Of a DNA stretch of 11,670 nt, positions 7,583 through 11,670 are shown piece by piece; positions within the stretch are counted from its first letter, which is position 1, and every line of letters begins with the position of its first letter. A program made the translations under genes and the position numbers. This DNA is from Oehlia diaphana (Eukaryota > Glomeromycota > Glomeromycetes > Glomerales > Glomeraceae): positions 1 to 11,670 of the forward strand of contig QZLH01001559.1 of NCBI GenBank assembly GCA_003833135.1, written 5' to 3'. The notes under the pieces are model-generated. The model saw only the letters and a list, made by a program, of their open reading frames with translations, did not search any database and was not told where the DNA came from.

Positions 7583-8297
7583 AATTCAGTATTATAGTTA
7601 ATCCAAAACACATAAAGGCATTCAAATGGGTAGCAAATATAGAACAATTGACCCTTAAAGATCTTAAAGAAACTATATTTTCTTTATATCAATTTCCAGA
7701 ACTTGAAAAAAATGGTGCAATACTTGCTTTTTCATGCAATGATAAGAAATATTCTCCTTAAAGTAACTTGGGAGTTTCAAAATATGCTCCAGTTATTTGT
7801 ATTAAAAAGAAGTTTTAAATTCAATGTATTTATAGAAACATCATTATCCTTTTCCTCTTGGACTTTTCCAAAAATATGTCAGCTATTAAATTTAGTGAAA
7901 ATAGTGATTTATCATTATCAGTATTTTCTCTTTTTAATTGTAGATTTATAGAATTTGATGATGAAAAGTCATAAGTAATAATTAAACACCTAATGACAGA
8001 TTTAAATTTTCATTTTAAAGCTATTCCTATAGGAAATGAAGCATCAAAAAGTCAATATGTTTGTTTATATCTTGTAGCTATTGCCAATCTTTTTAAGGAT
8101 AAATTTAAGATTTATCCAGAAAAAAATGTCTCAGAACTAAATGGTCATGAACTAGTAGATTTTACTTTAATTTAAGTTCAGACTTCTAGAATAATTGGCA
8201 TTACTGAAGTTAAAGATAAAGATTTTCAACAAGGTGTTGTTCAGAATGCAGTTTAATGTAAATCAGCTTTATCAAATAATAAGAGAAATGTTTTGGT

Positions 8298-8575
8298 TAG
8301 ATCTCCGTACAGGTTGGATCAGATCAGGTTATCTGGTTAATCTGAACTGAAATTTTTTTCAGGTCAGGTTAGGTCAGGTTAACCATTCTAACCCGACCTG
8401 ACCTATTTGACCCAAAAGTATTCAGGTCACTTCAGGTAACTTAAGTCACCTGAAGTTTTATTATTAATTTTTTAAGTAAAAAAATGGTTTGTAACATTTT
8501 TTTATTAATTATACAATAAATGTTGGGTTCGACATTATAAAAAACATTATTGTAAAAATGTCAGGTTAGAGTGAT
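8298..8575. repeat. GC-richer AGGTCAGGTT-rich repeat at the palindrome boundary
   Basis: The segment directly abuts the end of right-arm homology. It is packed with CAGGTT/CAGGTCA words in both orientations. Two foldbacks are visible: AGGTCAGG...CCTGACCT around 8356-8403, and CTTCAGGT...ACCTGAAG around 8430-8455. It has no coding frame. It is probably a MITE or other non-autonomous element, but I could not define paired termini or a target duplication. Confidence 0.55.
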
Positions 8576-8581
8576 CTGGTC

Positions 8582-8660
8582 TGGCATTTTTCTTTATATA
8601 AAAATGCCAAAATCATTAATTCTGGCATTTTTCTTTTTGATTTTACATGTAAAAATGCTA
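8582..8660. repeat. Two tandem TGGCATTTTT hairpins
   Basis: TGGCATTTTT at 8582-8591 pairs exactly with AAAAATGCCA at 8600-8609. A second TGGCATTTTT at 8632-8641 pairs with AAAAATGCTA at 8651-8660. The arrangement suggests the duplicated ends of a small palindromic element. No gene is present. Confidence 0.65.
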
Positions 8661-8685
8661 TAACAGTAAATATCAGACTTAATTG

Positions 8686-9660
8686 TATAGGGATAGATAA
8701 ATAGTAAAGGTCACATGATTATAAGTCACATGATATAACAAGATGTCAGTAAATCACATGATAATAGGTCACATGATAAGTCACGGGGATCCTTAACCTG
8801 TACCCTGGGTATATGATATTATTCTGTTTTCCCTTTTTCTTAAATATGATTGGCTCAAAATTGTATCCACAAATTTTGTGTAACTTTGTTTTAGAAAATG
8901 TTTTATTTCGTGAAAAAAAAATAAGAACAAAAAAAAATGAGCAAAAAAAAATTAAATTACACATATACAAGAAGGAAACAATTTTCATAACACTTAATAT
9001 ATTTTATTAGTTTAATTAATTTTATTTTGTATTTTATTAAACTTTAAACTTTAATAAACAAATACAAAATTTTCATAAAACTTGTATATACACAGTAAAT
9101 TACTAAATTTTATTACAAAAAATGTTGGCCAACTCTATGAATACTAACTCAGATATAATGAAAATTAATATGAAAATACTTTTTTTTATTCATTTATTCA
9201 AAATTAGTTATGTTTAGCCAAAATGTTTAAATTACGTGACAAAGTATCTGTATAAAATATAATAAAAAAATAAATATAACTTCATAAATATTCAAACTTA
9301 ACTTGATAAAATTAAATACTTAATAGTTCCATATCTGCAGAACAACTTTATTAAACCTTTAAGAATGCGTTTACTTTTGATAAGCTGTTGTAATTATATT
9401 AATAAAGTTAAAAAACAAGCATGCACTGTAATTTTTACTATAAAAACTCTTATAAACTCAAGTAATTTGATAAAATTTTAAGTTAATTATATAACTTCAT
9501 ACTTTTATACCTGTAAACTGATTTCATAAAATGAAAAAGAGAGAAGGGAATGTTATTGTTGAAGTGTAAATGATAAACAAATAAAATCAGTGTGTGATGT
9601 AAGGGGAACAGAATAAGTAATGTATACCCCTAGGAACAGGTTAAGATTCCCATCCCTATA
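8686..9660. mobile_element. Non-autonomous inverted-repeat element, ~975 bp
   Basis: The right end read inward (9660 to about 9600) is TATAGGGATGGGAATCTTAA, then CCTGTTCC and GGGGTATAC. The left end has TATAGGGAT at 8686-8694 and then, after an interruption, GGGATCCTTAACCTG at 8786-8800, GGGTATAT and ATTATTCTGTTTTCCC. The inverted similarity inside the interruption spans about 55 bases with one small gap. A TA flanks or begins each end, compatible with a Tc1/mariner-type TA target, though this is not proven. The interior is AT-rich with long A runs and no transposase-like frame. Confidence 0.6.
8710..8784. repeat. Array of GTCACATGAT motifs
   Basis: (G/A)TCACATGAT occurs at 8710-8719, 8725-8734, 8753-8762 and 8768-8777, with a fifth partial GTCAC at 8780. 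Spacing is irregular. The core RTCACATG matches the bHLH E-box / yeast Cbf1 CDEI-type consensus RTCACRTG. The array interrupts the left terminus of the inverted-repeat element at 8686-9660. Confidence 0.7.
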
Positions 9661-10461
9661 AAAAGTAATTGTTCATTATTTGTACAGATTTTATATATTT
9701 TCATACAGAATATGTATAGAATTTGTAGTGATGTATACATTAAGATAATTTATTATATACATTTATTAGAAGAATTGTACAAAATATGACTGAATTTATA
9801 CAGTATTTTTAAATTAACAATTTTTGTACAGAATTTATCATTAAAAAATGTACGGAATTTATTCAGGTAAAAATAACTAATAACTGAATTTGTAAATTAA
9901 CGGAATTTGTTATATATACCAAATACTAAAGTTCATAATTTTTGCCGGAATTATCAAATTTCCTTTTTAGTAAATTTATGTTACACAATATGGCAGATGC
10001 GTTTTTATAATATTTTTAACAAACTAGTTTTGTGGAATGGTTATCACCAAAAATGGAAATAATCTTTATATCCGTTGCACATGATTTTTTTTATTTGACA
10101 CCACTATAATATTAGTTTAAAAAAATGATTAACATATTTAGAAAATAATTTTGTTGATCGATGGATTTTGGAATATAATTTTGCCAATCCTTATTTTTGA
10201 CCTAAAACATTGATCGGTCAAAGTTACGTTGTCATTATCAAAATATGGCATGATCATCATCAATTTTCTTCTGGAAGTATTATTAGTACTAGAGTATAGT
10301 ACTAGAACAGTATGGTACAGTACAGTTCAGTACAGTATAGTACAAGTATATGGAAGGCAAAATTGCAATTTAAAATTTCCTGTGGCACTTTCATATTACA
10401 TTAAATTTAGCCATCAAATTATAGAGTTTTTGTAGTAATATTTAATTTCATTGATCATTAA
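9661..10461. other. AT-rich intergenic segment with degenerate GTACAGAATTT words
   Basis: No coding frame is credible here. From 9661 to 9930 a loose motif TACAGAATTT/TACGGAATTT recurs many times at irregular spacing and may be an eroded minisatellite. A short TACAG microsatellite lies near the end. Confidence 0.5.
10286..10347. repeat. TACAG/TATAG microsatellite
   Basis: Imperfect pentamer repeats of the type GTACA, GTATA, GTACT run over about 60 bases. Examples are GGTACAGTACAGTTCAGTAC and AGTATAGTAC. The repeat creates a spurious open frame through it. Confidence 0.75.
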
Positions 10462-10758
10462 ATTTTTTTTTTTGATGATCATAACAACGTACAATTTTTA
10501 TTTAATAGAATAATAAAAAAAGAAAATTATTTTATACAAATAAAACAAGAGGTCATTCCCATAGGAAGCTTGGCATGTTTTCATGTAAAATTCACATGGA
10601 AGTCCATCTTAAATATTGTGGAATTATGTGGAAATCTGAATAGTTCCAATATTTTCCAAATACCTTGTGATGAAACATATGGTTCTGATCTTATGTATGT
10701 CAATCTATTATTACAATTAGAAAAAAATTTAAAAAAAATTTCTGAAAGATTTTGTTAA
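10462..10758 (+). pseudogene. 98-codon open segment, possible exon or gene remnant
   Basis: The frame is open from after TAA 10459-10461 to TAA 10756-10758, but has no ATG near its beginning. It reads with ordinary amino-acid composition unlike the surrounding AT-rich noise: IGSLACFHVKFTWKSILNIV, VELCGNLNSSNIFQ, CDETYGSDLMYVNLLLQL and EKNLKKISERF. I do not recognise the family. It could be an internal exon preceded by the T-rich tract at 10462-10473, or the surviving piece of a dead gene. The final motif reappears in degenerate form in the downstream satellite-like array, which suggests the array was built by duplicating this coding sequence. Confidence 0.4.
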
Positions 10759-11470
10759 GGAAAAATTTATTTATACAATATGTATTATACTTATTATTAG
10801 AAAAAAAAATTAAAAAAAATTTTGAAAGATCTATAGCTATTAAGCATTATTAAAAAATAAATCAGAAATTTTAATTATACAATATCTGCCATATGTATTT
10901 TATTATACAATCTATTTTTATTATTAGATAAAAATTTAGAAAAAAATACTGAAATATTTTGTTATATCTATAAAGATCTATTGGCATTATTAGAAAATTT
11001 GATTTATACATTATCTGTCTTATGTACTATACCTATTATTAGAAAAAAAAATTTAAAAAAAAATTTCTGAAAGATTTTATTATATTTATAATGATCTATT
11101 GTTATTGACATTGTTAAAAAAAAATCAGAAAATTTTATTTATACAATACGTACCCATTTTATATTGTTATTAATAGAAAAAAAATTTTAAAAAAAAATTT
11201 TAAAAAAATCTATAATGATCTATCGGCATTATTAAAAAAATAAATCAGAAAATTTATTTATACAATATCTGCCATATGTATTTTATTATACGATCTATTG
11301 TTATTATTAGAAAAAAATTTAGATAAAATTTCTGAAAGATTTTTCATATCTATAAAGATCAATTGGCATTTTTAGAAAATTTTATTTATACAATATCTGT
11401 CTTATTTACTATACCTATTATTAAAAAAAAAAACAAAAAAAAAATTTTATTATCTATTGGCATTATTAAA
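10690..11470. repeat. Satellite-like array, ~381-bp higher-order period
   Basis: Units of very roughly 110-135 bases each contain TTATTATTAGAAAAAAA, TCTGAAAGATTTT, TCTATTGGCATTATTA and TTTATACAATATCTG. A longer period is visible: CTGCCATATGTATTTTATTA recurs at about 10886 and 11269, and CTGTCTTATGTACTATACC at about 11016 and 11397, both spaced about 381-383 bases. This suggests a higher-order unit of about three monomers. Copies differ mainly by A-tract length and substitutions. Confidence 0.7.
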
Positions 11471-11670
11471 AAAATATTTGCACAATTTCTTAAAAAAAAA
11501 TGATTCACTATGTTTTATATCAATAATAATATAAGTATTTTAATATAAAAATGGTTTGCAATATTTCATAAAATTTTGCTAGTTATCCTATAATGTAATA
11601 ATTAGAAATTAATAATTAATATCATAAAAATTGAATCCTTATTGGATGAGATATGTCAATTTGAAGTTCT
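11471..11670. other. AT-rich sequence, nothing recognised
   Basis: After the array I see no gene, repeat unit or regulatory motif that can be supported. Confidence 0.5.

Larger units (their letters stand above)
5613..8297 (-). repeat. Right arm of the ~6-kb imperfect palindrome
   Basis: Inverted copy of 2512-5583, carrying the second CRN gene on the + strand. Homology ends sharply around TTTTGGT at 8291-8297, inside the nuclease region, where a GC-richer repeat begins. The arms differ by many substitutions and indels, so they are not a simple collapsed or mirrored assembly of one locus. Confidence 0.9.
6351..8297 (+). pseudogene. Right-arm Crinkler (CRN) effector-like gene, disrupted and 3'-truncated
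   Basis: Exons are 6351-6396, 6461-6666, 6975-7049, 7127-7513 and 7583 onward, joined by GT-AG introns at the same places as in the left copy. The start ATG at 6351 gives MSTSEQTNEQYSGYE and is better preserved than on the left. Exon 4 has KKSRS followed by the CRN ubiquitin-like domain (TLFCMVQENVHNAFAI to YIIVSLPETA). Exon 5 begins the second beta-grasp-like domain (FSIIVNPKHIKAFKW). The nuclease-like region at 7990-8297 retains VDFTLI and GITEVKDKDF. Lesions: TGA 6592-6594 in exon 2; a 37-base deletion at the end of exon 4 (between 7512 and 7513), which shifts the frame; TAA 7759-7761, shared with the left arm; a one-base insertion near 7769; TAA at 7972, 8173 and 8254; and loss of the 3' end at 8297. 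It cannot encode the full-length protein. Confidence 0.85.

Noticed and set aside
7703..7951. 82-codon open frame as a separate gene
   Set aside because: Its second half (EFQNMLQLFVLKRSF onward) is the continuation of the CRN gene after a one-base shift; its first half is an out-of-frame reading of exon 5.
2512..8297. Palindrome as an assembly artefact
   Set aside because: The arms differ by many substitutions, private indels and private tandem duplications, so they are separate real sequences; a wrong join at the centre cannot be excluded without reads.
8746..9010. Overlapping open frames on both strands inside the inverted-repeat element
   Set aside because: Composition is dominated by A/T runs, with no domain motif; one begins in the GTCACATGAT array.
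10229..10435. 68-codon open frame
   Set aside because: It runs through the TACAG microsatellite, giving a low-complexity artefact.
10690..11470. Centromeric satellite
   Set aside because: Higher-order periodicity alone does not indicate a centromere; the visible array is under 1 kb and degenerate.

Overview
This window looks like nuclear DNA of a very AT-rich fungus, most likely an arbuscular mycorrhizal fungus of the Rhizophagus/Glomeromycotina type. That is inferred from three things: short GT-AG introns, a Crinkler (CRN)-type ubiquitin-like effector domain with the lineage-style start TLFC(I/M)VQENV, and dense decaying repeats. One ambiguous base (n at 3519) fits a draft assembly. I see no gene that is clearly intact; the content is pseudogenes and repeats.

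Region 1 (1-2318). Two copies of a ~244-bp MITE lie in opposite orientation (1-187, cut by the window edge, and 1593-1836). Between them is a coiled-coil pseudogene on the + strand (668-1417, three internal stops). Its tail overlaps the tail of a convergent pseudogene (1407-2318, - strand) resembling an A32-like packaging ATPase, as found in large DNA viruses and Polinton-like elements. The complete MITE sits inside that ATPase and is flanked by a perfect 8-bp target duplication.

Region 2 (2512-8297) is a nearly 6-kb imperfect palindrome centred near 5598. Each arm carries the same five-exon CRN gene, transcribed outward: left arm on the - strand (2312-4532), right arm on the + strand (6351-8297). 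The encoded order is: helical N-terminus, basic/acidic linker, CRN ubiquitin-like domain, a second beta-grasp-like domain, and a PD-(D/E)XK nuclease-like domain. Both copies are broken. One stop is shared by both arms, so it predates the inverted duplication; the others are private to one arm. The 1.8-kb centre between the two start codons has no gene, but holds tandem duplications and a nested hairpin.

Region 3 (8298-9660) begins exactly where right-arm homology stops. It holds a GC-richer AGGTCAGGTT-rich repeat, two tandem TGGCATTTTT hairpins, and a ~1-kb non-autonomous inverted-repeat element (8686-9660) whose left terminus is split by an array of GTCACATGAT motifs.

Region 4 (9661-11670) is very AT-rich. 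It contains a TACAG microsatellite, a 98-codon open segment (10462-10758), and a satellite-like array with ~381-bp higher-order periodicity. Its monomers still read like a short coding motif related to the end of the adjacent open segment.

The most notable items are the effector-gene palindrome, which keeps a record of lesions before and after duplication; the MITE-interrupted virus-like ATPase; and the satellite that appears to derive from coding sequence.
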